From assembly GCA_016935935.1 (NCBI GenBank), contig JAFGPZ010000102.1, forward strand, positions 1 to 10,237: a DNA stretch of 10,237 nt, read 5' to 3'. Within the stretch, counting starts at the first letter, position 1, and every line of letters starts with the position of its first letter. Shown one piece after another: positions 1 through 6,672 of the stretch. The DNA is from Deltaproteobacteria bacterium (GTDB taxonomy: Bacteria; Desulfobacterota; Syntrophia; Syntrophales; UBA2210). A model generated the notes under the pieces. The model was given only the letters and a program-made list of their open reading frames with translations, had not been told where the DNA came from and ran no database searches. Made by a program: the position numbers and the translations under genes.

Positions 1-1615
1 ATACATAGTCATCGATCTGTTTGGGGTCAAGCTCCTTTTTTGCGTAATCCATATAGATTTTATCTTTCATAAAGAGCTCAAACAAGTCCGCATCGAGATG
101 TCTGTCTTTAACCATAAGGCCTAAAATCTGCATTGCCTGAGACAGCGTATTGCCCTTTTTATATGGTCTGTCGCTGGCCGTAAGCGCCTCGAAGGTATCG
201 GCGAATGTAATAATTCTAACCTGCAGGGGGATCTCGTCCCCCTTAAGCCCCCTCGGATATCCTTTACCGTTGATCATCTCGTGATGAGCGGTTGCAAAAA
301 AAGGGACATCCTTCAATCTTTTGGGGAATGGTATCTGTGATAACATCTTGAAACCTATTGTAGTGTGGCTGTTTATTATATCCCGGTCCCTGTCATTAAG
401 AGTTCCTCTGCGAACGGACAGGCTGTCAATTTCATCATTGGTCAGGAGATTCATCTCTTTCCCGTCTATCGACCATCTTCTTCTGGCAATTAGCCTCACC
501 CGTCCGAGGTCATCATCTGATAAAAATTCCGATGTCCTGTTTATACGCTCGAGGCATGCCAAGTCATCATCAAGACCTTTGATCTCCTTTTTATAACTCC
601 CATATTCCACATTGCCATAGGATGATCCCTCTCCTCCACCACCGGCATCGTGTCTGAGGTATTTTATCTCCATATCTCTCTTGAGAACCTCCATACGGGT
701 TTTCACCGTATCTATGCCATCATAGACAGTTTCCAGCTTCGTAGACTTATCCATCACGTACTCAGGAACCGCCACTTTCCCCACATCGTGAAGCCAAGCG
801 GCAATGCGGAGCTCATCCATCTGATCCCTGTCAAAATAGATATCCCTGAAATGACCCGCTTTGGCACTGTTAATCTTTTCAGCGATACACATAGTCAGAT
901 CGACTACACGACGGCCATGATTTCCCGTGTAGGGAGATTTTTCGTCAATAGCAGTAGCAATGGTTCTGATAAATGATTCGAAGAGGATTTCGAGATCCTT
1001 AATCAGGATATTTTTGGTAAGGGCAACCGCCGCCTGTGAGGCCAGAGATTCTGTCAGTCTTTGATACTCTAATGAAAAGGAGGTTATCTTCCCCTTTGAT
1101 TTATCAAAGGAATTGAGCAACTGAAGGACGCCAATAATTTCATTTTCATGATTTCTCATTGGAACAACCAGCATTGACTGAGACCGATACCCCGTCTTTG
1201 CATCAAACTTTCGGGTTCCTTCGAAATCAAACTCTTCCGTACGATAGACATCGGAAATATTAACTACATCTCCCGACAGCGCGGCGTAGGAAGATACATT
1301 GGCATAGTTAGGAGTTCCGTCTTCGTTATGCAGTTTAACCGGCGACCATGTAATATTCTCAGCAGTTCCTCCCATACGCACATTGAGCGAATTGTTCTGA
1401 ATAACGGCAAACCGGAGCGTTTTCCTCTCTTCATCTATTATGTATAGTGTGCCGCCGTCGGCATTGGTAAAGCTTCTGGCTTCGTCGACTATCATTTCGA
1501 GGAGTCGGTCTATATTGCTCTCTGCCGAAAGCGCTTTTCCTATTTTAGTGAGGTTACTGAGATGCTCGGCAAACTTCACTTCCGGAGGTGAATTTTCTGT
1601 CGACAGGCTATCCAT
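1..1615 (-). CDS. GAF domain plus HD-GYP domain protein, probable cyclic-di-GMP phosphodiesterase (partial, C-terminus beyond left edge)
   Basis: The frame is open for 538 codons from ATG 1615 to the window edge. It has no other possible start, because an in-frame TAA lies at 1661-1663. A GGAGGGAG ribosome site sits 10 nt upstream. Residues about 20-200 read as a GAF sensor domain. Residues about 210-530 read as an HD-GYP domain, with metal-binding HDVGK at 276-280, HHEMINGKGYP at 444-454 and the typical FADTFEALTASDRPYKK at 471-487. All key metal and GYP residues are present, so activity against c-di-GMP is expected from the family; this is inference. No transmembrane segment is visible, so it is probably cytoplasmic. 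An extra segment of about 110 residues (roughly 295-405), including a GGGGEGSS stretch, separates the HD and GYP halves. The gene lies 98 nt after leuB on the same strand with no visible terminator between, so read-through is possible, but a functional link to leucine synthesis is not evident. Confidence 0.93.
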   Translation of the reverse strand, partial: MDSLSTENSPPEVKFAEHLSNLTKIGKALSAESNIDRLLEMIVDEARSFTNADGGTLYIIDEERKTLRFAVIQNNSLNVRMGGTAENITWSPVKLHNEDGTPNYANVSSYAALSGDVVNISDVYRTEEFDFEGTRKFDAKTGYRSQSMLVVPMRNHENEIIGVLQLLNSFDKSKGKITSFSLEYQRLTESLASQAAVALTKNILIKDLEILFESFIRTIATAIDEKSPYTGNHGRRVVDLTMCIAEKINSAKAGHFRDIYFDRDQMDELRIAAWLHDVGKVAVPEYVMDKSTKLETVYDGIDTVKTRMEVLKRDMEIKYLRHDAGGGGEGSSYGNVEYGSYKKEIKGLDDDLACLERINRTSEFLSDDDLGRVRLIARRRWSIDGKEMNLLTNDEIDSLSVRRGTLNDRDRDIINSHTTIGFKMLSQIPFPKRLKDVPFFATAHHEMINGKGYPRGLKGDEIPLQVRIITFADTFEALTASDRPYKKGNTLSQAMQILGLMVKDRHLDADLFELFMKDKIYMDYAKKELDPKQIDDYV

Positions 1616-1660
1616 TTCATTAACACTCCCTCCATCTTTGCGGCCAAGGCAAAGCGCCCG

Positions 1661-1714
1661 TTACTTATTTATCTGCCTATTGATGAAGTGCCCCAAAAGC
1701 CATTTAAAATACAC
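1661..1714 (-). other. possible 17-codon mini-ORF overlapping the leuB stop codon
   Basis: A GTG at 1714-1712 overlaps the leuB stop codon as TAGTG and opens a 17-residue frame ([17 protein letters not shown]) that ends in TAA 1661-1663, in the same frame as the downstream HD-GYP gene. There is no convincing ribosome site; translation would need coupling to leuB termination. Nothing in the composition proves it is coding. A short hairpin (CTTTGC/GCAAAG, 1636-1654) lies between its stop and the ribosome site of the HD-GYP gene. Confidence 0.15.
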
Positions 1715-2778
1715 TAAGACTTTACGATATAATTTACGACCAAATCTCCCACCTCTTTTGTTCCGTACCCCATTCTTCCTGCATCCATGCTTTTGAGATC
1801 GTTTTTTGCCACTTTTCTGATTATCCCCTGAAGTTTTGCTGCGGCATCAATTTCGTTAAGATGTTCGAGCATCATCTGAACAGAATAAATCGCAGCCATC
1901 GGATTTATCTTGTTCAGTCCTGAGTATTTGGGAGCAGACCCCCCAATAGGTTCAAACACGCCTGTACCTTCGGGGTTTATGTTACCTCCCGCCGCTATCC
2001 CCATTCCGCCTTGAATCATCGCTCCCAAATCGGTAATTATATCGCCGAACAGGTTATCAGTCACTATGACATCAAAAAACTCGGGGTTTTTAACCATCCA
2101 CATACAGATAGCGTCTACATGCGCATAGTCTTTTTCTATATCAGGATACTCTACTCCGACCTCCTTAAATGCCCGTTCCCACAAATCGAAGGCATACGTC
2201 AAGACGTTAGTCTTGCCGCAGAGAGTGAGTTTTCTTTCCTTGTCTCTCTTTTTACAATATTCAAAGGCGTAACGGATACACCGTTCGACTCCCTTTCGCG
2301 TGTTGACCGATTCCTGAACAGCCACTTCGTCGGCTGTACCTTTTTTCAGAATGCCACCGGCGCCTGCGTAGAGGCCTTCAGTATTTTCTCTAACTATTAC
2401 AAAATTTATGTCATCGGGGCCCTTATCCTTTAAGGGAGTATAGACACCTGGCAGCAGAATAACGGGCCTTAAATTAATATAGAGATCGAGGTCAAAGCGC
2501 AGTTTCAATAAAATATTCTTTTCGAGGATGCCCGGCTTAACATCGGGATGACCGATCGCTCCCAGAAGAGTAGAATCCATCTCACCCAGTTCTTTTACAA
2601 TAGATTCGGGAAGCAGTTCTCCCCTTTTAAGATATCTGTCTCCACCTATATCATAATAAGTAAGGTTAAACTTAGGCCCGCCAATATCGGAAAGGGCCTT
2701 CAATGCCTTCACCGCCTCAGCGACAACTTCAGGGCCAGTCCCGTCTCCAGGGATTACACCTATATTGTATTGATTCAT
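1714..2778 (-). CDS. leuB: 3-isopropylmalate dehydrogenase
   Basis: This 354-residue cytoplasmic beta-decarboxylating dehydrogenase oxidises (2R,3S)-3-isopropylmalate with NAD+ to 2-oxoisocaproate, the last dedicated step before leucine transamination. LeuB-type enzymes also oxidise 3-methylmalate to 2-oxobutyrate in the citramalate route, which fits the linked cimA. Visible features are the N-terminal [13 protein letters not shown], substrate-binding [14 protein letters not shown] (R94, R104), R130 in [11 protein letters not shown] with Y137, K189 in GKTNVL, the metal-binding [13 protein letters not shown] (D241, D246, D250) and the nucleotide-site EPIGGSAP at 276-283. Length is normal. The start ATG 2778 has GGAGA 9 nt upstream. 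It is the last gene of the leuACDB run, 77 nt after leuD. Relatives such as tartrate or homoisocitrate dehydrogenase are conceivable from sequence alone, but the operon settles the call. Confidence 0.95.
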   Translation of the reverse strand: MNQYNIGVIPGDGTGPEVVAEAVKALKALSDIGGPKFNLTYYDIGGDRYLKRGELLPESIVKELGEMDSTLLGAIGHPDVKPGILEKNILLKLRFDLDLYINLRPVILLPGVYTPLKDKGPDDINFVIVRENTEGLYAGAGGILKKGTADEVAVQESVNTRKGVERCIRYAFEYCKKRDKERKLTLCGKTNVLTYAFDLWERAFKEVGVEYPDIEKDYAHVDAICMWMVKNPEFFDVIVTDNLFGDIITDLGAMIQGGMGIAAGGNINPEGTGVFEPIGGSAPKYSGLNKINPMAAIYSVQMMLEHLNEIDAAAKLQGIIRKVAKNDLKSMDAGRMGYGTKEVGDLVVNYIVKS

Positions 2779-2855
2779 ATCTTTTCATCTCCAATCTCAT
2801 AAGAAAATTTATTGTTTGTTCTGAGCCAAGAGGGGATTCCTACCATTTTATTTAA

Positions 2856-3356
2856 TCAATTCAATTCTTTCAACTTGACTTCTCTTATGTAATTAACTAG
2901 CCCTCCCATATCTATCAGCTTTCTCATAAAATCAGGTATGGGCTTTGCGGAAATTATCTTTCCTTTCAGATTGTTTATTTCTCCTGTTACCATGTTGACA
3001 GAAGCTCTGTCTCCATCCAGCAAATAATCGAAAGCCTCATCAGATTCCAGCAAGGGCAAACCGGTATTAAAGGCGTTTCTATAAAATATCCTTGCAAAGC
3101 TCTTAGCTATCACAAGGCCGACACCGGCGGACCTTATGGCAAGCGGGGCGTGTTCCCGTGATGACCCGCAACCAAAATTCTTCCCCGCAACAATAATGTC
3201 TCCTTCTGAAGCCATCTTTGTGAAGTCGGGCCTGTGATCGATGAAACAACTCTTTGCCAGCTCAGTCCCATCTGAAACATTGAGATATCTTGCCGGAATT
3301 ATTAAATCCGTATCAATATTATCTTCAAACTTCCATATCCTACCCTCAATCTTCAT
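2856..3356 (-). CDS. leuD: 3-isopropylmalate dehydratase small subunit
   Basis: This is the 166-residue small (swivel-domain) subunit that pairs with LeuC to isomerise 2-isopropylmalate to 3-isopropylmalate. In the citramalate route the same pair interconverts citramalate and 3-methylmalate through citraconate. Markers are the N-terminal [21 protein letters not shown], the substrate loop [11 protein letters not shown] at 61-71, and [19 protein letters not shown]. The short length is typical of the archaeal/clostridial/delta-type small subunit rather than the roughly 200-residue enterobacterial form. ATG 3356 is preceded by an AAGGGTAAGG ribosome site. Unusually for a two-subunit enzyme, 154 nt separate it from leuC; that gap carries a small open frame described separately. 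Confidence 0.96.
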   Translation of the reverse strand: MKIEGRIWKFEDNIDTDLIIPARYLNVSDGTELAKSCFIDHRPDFTKMASEGDIIVAGKNFGCGSSREHAPLAIRSAGVGLVIAKSFARIFYRNAFNTGLPLLESDEAFDYLLDGDRASVNMVTGEINNLKGKIISAKPIPDFMRKLIDMGGLVNYIREVKLKELN

Positions 3357-3362
3357 TATACC

Positions 3363-3485
3363 TTACCCTTTCAATTTAGCAGTATTTAAGCCTCCGCAAC
3401 AGGTTGCAATGAGTCTTCGCCCGTTTAGTAAGTTTAAAATTGGCTTTCTGGTGTGAAGCAAATTGGTGAATGCGCTTATCACCAT
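3363..3485 (-). CDS. hypothetical 40-residue ORF filling the leuC-leuD gap
   Basis: An open frame from ATG 3485 to TAA 3363 covers nearly all of the 154-nt leuC-leuD spacer and stops 6 nt before the leuD start. The product begins MVISAFTNLLHTRKP and contains GRRLIATCCGG; I recognise no domain. A GGGAGA lies 12 nt upstream of the ATG, a weak placement. The DNA also holds inverted repeats (GGTGA/TCACC just after the ATG, GCAA/TTGC near the middle), so the stretch could equally be a dispersed repeat or a processed mRNA spacer instead of a gene. Expression between the two subunits would be by read-through of the leu transcript. Confidence 0.2.
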   Translation of the reverse strand: MVISAFTNLLHTRKPILNLLNGRRLIATCCGGLNTAKLKG

Positions 3486-3510
3486 TAGTTGAACTTATCT
3501 CCCTTTTATA

Positions 3511-4770
3511 TCAGAGTTCTTCGGGGCCCCCGATTCTTCCAAGAATTGCCGAGGATGCCGCAATAACGGGATTTGAAAGATATACCTCACTTTCAGGATG
3601 CCCCATCCTTCCAACAAAGTTGCGATTCGTCGTGGAGATAGCCCTCTCACCCTTTGCAATGATGCCCATGTGTCCTCCAAGACAAGGTCCGCAGGTTGGC
3701 GGTCCTATAACTGCTCCTGCATCAAGAAAGGTTTCAATAATCCCTTCCTCAATCGCTTTCCTGTATACCCATGGTGTCCCTGGTATCACAATCAATCTCA
3801 GACCACGGGCAACCTTCTTTCCCTTCAGTGTCTGAGCCGCGTCACGCAGATCGCCGAGACTACCGTTGGTGCATGAACCTATGAACACCTGATCGATGAT
3901 AATATTGCCAACTGCTGATATGGGTCGCACGTTCGACGGTAAATGTGGGAAAGCGACCTGAGGCTCGATTTCTCCAACATTTATCTTGATTACCCTTTCA
4001 TAGATTGCGTCTTTGTCGCTCTTGAAAATAACAGGGTCCGAGTCAGATCTTTCTCTAACATAGGTGAGAGTCGTTTCATCGGGTTCCATAATGCCGTTTT
4101 TAGCGCCCGCCTCTATCGCCATGTTTGCCATGGTAAACCTCTGATGCATGGGAAGCTTTCCTATTGCCTCTCCGGAAAACTCCAGCGCCGAATACAGAGC
4201 CCCATCCACACCCAGGAGTCCAATTGTATAGAGTATAAGATCTTTCCCCTGAACGCCCGTCCGCAGAGTCCCTTCATAGTCAACCTTGATGGTGGGGGGA
4301 ACCTTCAGCCATATATCACCGGTAACCATCACACCCCCCAGGTCCGAGCTCCCCACACCTGTTGAGAATGCCCCCAATGCGCCATATGTACAGGTGTGGC
4401 TGTCCGCTCCTATAATCAACTGCCCGGGCAGCACAATCCCTTTCTCAGGGAGTAAGATGTGCTCGATTCCTACATCACCTCCCTCATAATAGTGTTTTAT
4501 TCGCTGTTCTCTGGCAAAGTCACGCATATACTTCGTCTGCTGAGCCGAGGGGATGTCTTTATTCGGAACAAAATGATCCGCCACGAGGACAACCTTTTCT
4601 ATATCGAACACCTCTTTCGCGCCAATTTCTCTAAATACTTCAATAGAAAGCGGTGCGGTGACATCGTTTGCCAGGGCCACGTCCACCCTGGCCTCAATCA
4701 GGTCTCCGGGAGAAACCGTTTCAACCCCCGCATGACAGGCAAGGATCTTTTCCGTAATAGTCATGGGCAT
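3511..4770 (-). CDS. leuC: 3-isopropylmalate dehydratase large subunit (aconitase family)
   Basis: This 419-residue [4Fe-4S] subunit, with LeuD, converts 2-isopropylmalate to 3-isopropylmalate. The three cluster ligands are visible: C300 in FIGSCTNG, and C360 and C363 in GPPTCGPCLGG. Other family marks are LVADHFVPN (62-70), IGADSHTCTYGALGAFSTGVGS around residues 120-141, and EVYLSNPVIAASSAILG near the C-terminus. The length matches the short LeuC/HacA-like class, not the roughly 466-residue enterobacterial class. ATG 4770 is preferred over ATG 4764 because AGGAGA lies 6 nt before it. The 101-nt spacer from leuA (4771-4871) is AT-rich, with no convincing promoter, leader or terminator, so co-transcription with leuA is likely. 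Homoaconitase is the main alternative for this class, excluded here by linkage to leuA and leuB. Confidence 0.96.
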   Translation of the reverse strand: MPMTITEKILACHAGVETVSPGDLIEARVDVALANDVTAPLSIEVFREIGAKEVFDIEKVVLVADHFVPNKDIPSAQQTKYMRDFAREQRIKHYYEGGDVGIEHILLPEKGIVLPGQLIIGADSHTCTYGALGAFSTGVGSSDLGGVMVTGDIWLKVPPTIKVDYEGTLRTGVQGKDLILYTIGLLGVDGALYSALEFSGEAIGKLPMHQRFTMANMAIEAGAKNGIMEPDETTLTYVRERSDSDPVIFKSDKDAIYERVIKINVGEIEPQVAFPHLPSNVRPISAVGNIIIDQVFIGSCTNGSLGDLRDAAQTLKGKKVARGLRLIVIPGTPWVYRKAIEEGIIETFLDAGAVIGPPTCGPCLGGHMGIIAKGERAISTTNRNFVGRMGHPESEVYLSNPVIAASSAILGRIGGPEEL

Positions 4771-4871
4771 AATTAATCTCCTATAGTTGTATTACCGTAC
4801 TGATCTCGAACCTTTACTAAATTCTTTATAGTATCTCAATATAAATTATACATATCCCAAAGTAAACACAT

Positions 4872-6410
4872 CTATTTTTTTCCTTGATCATATTCTTTCA
4901 ATGACTCAAGCCTGTTCAGTGCATTTATATAGGCCTTTGCCGATGCCACAATGATGTCGGGATCAGTTCCCCTGCCCGTCACGATACGACCGTCGTATTT
5001 AAGCTGCACCGTAACTACACCCTGGGCATCTGTTCCACCTGTGATTGCATTGACCATGTACTTGAGAAGGGGATTGTTTGTCCCCGTGATCTTCTTGATC
5101 ACGGCAAAAGTCGAATCTATGGGGCCCACACCAAAGCCGGCATCCTGATAGATCTCTCCCCCTACTTCCATCTTGACAGTTGCGGTGGGGATCGCCGCAT
5201 TCCCACTGACAACACTGATATAGAGAAGCTTGTAGGTATCTGTCTTCCTGAAAAGCACATCGGCAATGATGGCCTCCAGGTCTTCGTCAAAGATCTCCTT
5301 CTTGACATCGGCCAGTTCCTTGAAGCGCTTAAATACTTTGTCTATATCGTCAGAGCTAAGGTTGTATCCGATTTTGTTCGTGCGCTCCTTAATGGCATGA
5401 CGTCCTGAATGCTTCCCCAAAACCATATGTGTATCCGATACGCCCACTGTCTGGGGAGTCATGATCTCATAGGTCAATTTTTCCTTTATAAGCCCGTCCT
5501 GATGAATTCCAGATTCATGGGCAAAGGCATTCGCTCCGACAATGGCCTTGTTCGGCTGAACAGATATACCGGTAATGTCTGTCAGGAGTCGCGACGTACG
5601 GTATATATTCTCAGCCTTTATATTAGTTTCAAGGCCCATAAGATCTCTCCTCGTACGAAGGGCCATAACAATCTCTTCCAGCGACGCATTCCCTGCCCTT
5701 TCGCCTATTCCATTGATTGTGCATTCAACCTGTCTGGCTCCGTTCTTTATGGCGAAGAGAGAATTCGCCACTGCCAAACCCAGGTCATTATGACAGTGAA
5801 CCGATATGACAGCATCGTCTATGTTCTTAACATTATCGAAAATATAAGCTATCAGGTCACCAAATTCGTCGGGAAGGGCATATCCCACCGTATCGGGTAT
5901 GTTGACAGTTGTTGCACCTTCGGCGATGACGGCTTCTACCATGTCACAAAGGTAGTCTCTGTCTGTTCTCATAGCGTCCTGAGCCGAAAACTCAACATTC
6001 TTGGTAAAGCCACAGGCATGGCGGACGCCTTTACATGCTTCCTTCAAAACCTCTCCCCTCGTCTTTTTAAGCATATATTTAATGTGTATATCTGAAGACG
6101 ATGTAAAGGTGTGGATTCTCGGATACTCGGCTTCCTTCACGGATTCCCACGCGCGATCTATGTCGGCCAGACTTATCCTCGCAAGCGCCGCTATCTGAGG
6201 CTTTCTGATCTTCCTTGCAATTTCCTGCACAGAAAGGAAATCCCCTTCCGAAGCTACAGGGAAGCCCGCCTCTATAATATCCACCCCCAGCTTCTCAAGT
6301 CGTCTGGCAAAACGAAGTTTTTCATCGATATTCATACTGAACCCCGGGGATTGCTCCCCATCTCTCAGTGTTGTGTCAAAGATAAAGACCTTGTCTCGTT
6401 TCGGTTTCAT
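4872..6410 (-). CDS. leuA: 2-isopropylmalate synthase
   Basis: LeuA condenses acetyl-CoA with 2-oxoisovalerate to 2-isopropylmalate, the committed step of leucine synthesis. The 512-residue protein has the DRE-TIM barrel with FDTTLRDGEQSPG at 11-23, the metal-binding HCHND at 205-209, NGIGERAGN at 233-241 and AFAHESGIHQDG at 295-306. It ends in the LeuA regulatory domain (about 385-505, with a GxGPIDSTFAVIKK-type core at 426-440), which in the family binds leucine for feedback inhibition. Length is normal for the two-domain enzyme. ATG 6410 follows a strong AGAGGAGGAA ribosome site, 12 nt away from its GGAGG. The gene sits behind a leucine-rich leader peptide and a terminator, so transcription is probably attenuated by charged tRNA-Leu. 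It is the first gene of leuACDB. Confidence 0.97.
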   Translation of the reverse strand: MKPKRDKVFIFDTTLRDGEQSPGFSMNIDEKLRFARRLEKLGVDIIEAGFPVASEGDFLSVQEIARKIRKPQIAALARISLADIDRAWESVKEAEYPRIHTFTSSSDIHIKYMLKKTRGEVLKEACKGVRHACGFTKNVEFSAQDAMRTDRDYLCDMVEAVIAEGATTVNIPDTVGYALPDEFGDLIAYIFDNVKNIDDAVISVHCHNDLGLAVANSLFAIKNGARQVECTINGIGERAGNASLEEIVMALRTRRDLMGLETNIKAENIYRTSRLLTDITGISVQPNKAIVGANAFAHESGIHQDGLIKEKLTYEIMTPQTVGVSDTHMVLGKHSGRHAIKERTNKIGYNLSSDDIDKVFKRFKELADVKKEIFDEDLEAIIADVLFRKTDTYKLLYISVVSGNAAIPTATVKMEVGGEIYQDAGFGVGPIDSTFAVIKKITGTNNPLLKYMVNAITGGTDAQGVVTVQLKYDGRIVTGRGTDPDIIVASAKAYINALNRLESLKEYDQGKK

Positions 6411-6443
6411 AATGCTGATATTCCTCCTCTCTTCGAATCAAAT

Positions 6444-6477
6444 AAAAAAGGCCATGAGCTTGCCGCTCATGGCCTTT
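6444..6477 (-). terminator. rho-independent terminator of the leuA attenuator
   Basis: On the minus strand a perfect 13-bp stem (AAAGGCCATGAGC / GCTCATGGCCTTT, arms 6477-6465 and 6459-6447) with a GGCAA loop runs directly into six consecutive T in total, then ATTTG. It lies 20 nt after the stop codon of the leucine-rich leader ORF and 33 nt before leuA. It could also end the cimA transcript, but its position inside the leader of leuA and the competing upstream pairing favour an attenuator. Confidence 0.9.
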
Positions 6478-6525
6478 AGGTTTCCTTTTCTAATGGGTTA
6501 TTTTTCCCTCCTAAAAACGGCAAGC
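6458..6525 (-). promoter_or_regulatory. candidate antiterminator pairing for leuA
   Basis: Within the leader ORF the RNA GCUUGCCG (6525-6518) is exactly complementary to CGGCAAGC (6465-6458), which spans the terminator loop and the top of its stem. The adjacent UUUAGG (6515-6510) is complementary to CCUAAA (6480-6475), which reaches into the foot of the same stem. Together they form 8 bp plus 6 bp around a 2x9 internal loop and exclude both ends of the terminator stem. A weaker candidate pause pairing, CGGC (6543-6540) with GCCG (6521-6518), would block it. The pairing was read by eye; no folding energy was computed. Confidence 0.6.
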
Positions 6526-6605
6526 GACAGACGTATTACGCCGGTAAGGCACAAGCACAAGAGCCCCCTCAGATACATCAAGCCATTTACAGTACCGCCA
6601 GCCAT
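6498..6605 (-). CDS. leuL: leucine-rich leader peptide of the leuA attenuator
   Basis: ATG 6605 to TAA 6498 encodes 35 residues, 8 of them leucine, concentrated in LRGLLCLCLTGVIRLSLAV (residues 12-30). Functionally it resembles the leu leader peptides of enterobacteria; the residues themselves are not a close match. If ribosomes pause at Leu15-Leu20 (codons at 6563-6546), the antiterminator arm beginning at 6525 stays free and transcription enters leuA. If the peptide is completed, the ribosome at the stop codon covers the UUUAGG arm and the terminator can form. A GAGGGG about 13 nt upstream is a weak ribosome site; ATG at codon 10 is an alternative start that keeps most of the leucines. Isoleucine and valine codons are also present, so the peptide may sense more than one branched-chain tRNA. 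The gene name is by function and position. Confidence 0.75.
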   Translation of the reverse strand: MAGGTVNGLMYLRGLLCLCLTGVIRLSLAVFRREK

Positions 6606-6643
6606 TTTTTCAGCAACACCCCTCAAGTGAAATGTTCGCCTCA

Positions 6644-6672
6644 CCCATAGTTTAAAAAAACACAAATGTCAA
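6644..6672 (-). promoter_or_regulatory. sigma70-type promoter for the leuL-leuACDB transcript
   Basis: TTGACA (6672-6667) and TATGGG (6649-6644) are separated by exactly 17 nt. The -35 box is a perfect consensus and overlaps the TGA stop codon of cimA; the -10 box matches only 3 of 6 positions. Initiation near 6637 would give about 30 nt of untranslated RNA before the leader ORF. Confidence 0.6.

Noticed and set aside
1636..1654. Hairpin CTTTGC/GCAAAG as a terminator after leuB
   Set aside because: Only 6 bp, followed by a purine-rich ribosome site instead of a U tract on the minus strand.
4771..4871. Internal promoter or attenuator before leuC
   Set aside because: A TATAAT-like string is present but has no acceptable -35 box at 16-18 nt, and no leader ORF or terminator hairpin with a U tract was seen.
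5409..6095. Plus-strand open frame of 228 codons opposite leuA
   Set aside because: It is antisense to strongly supported LeuA codons and has no recognisable protein features; the same applies to the 203-codon plus-strand frame at 7620-8231 opposite cimA.
6447..6477. Plus-strand reading of the leuA leader hairpin as a bidirectional terminator
   Set aside because: The stem is symmetric, but no plus-strand gene ends nearby and its 3' flank on the plus strand (AGGTTTCC) lacks a continuous U tract.
6410..6672. T-box riboswitch upstream of leuA
   Set aside because: T-boxes control leuA in some bacteria, but the leader is short and lacks the conserved T-box sequence with its GGTGG-type bulge; a leader ORF and attenuator explain it better.
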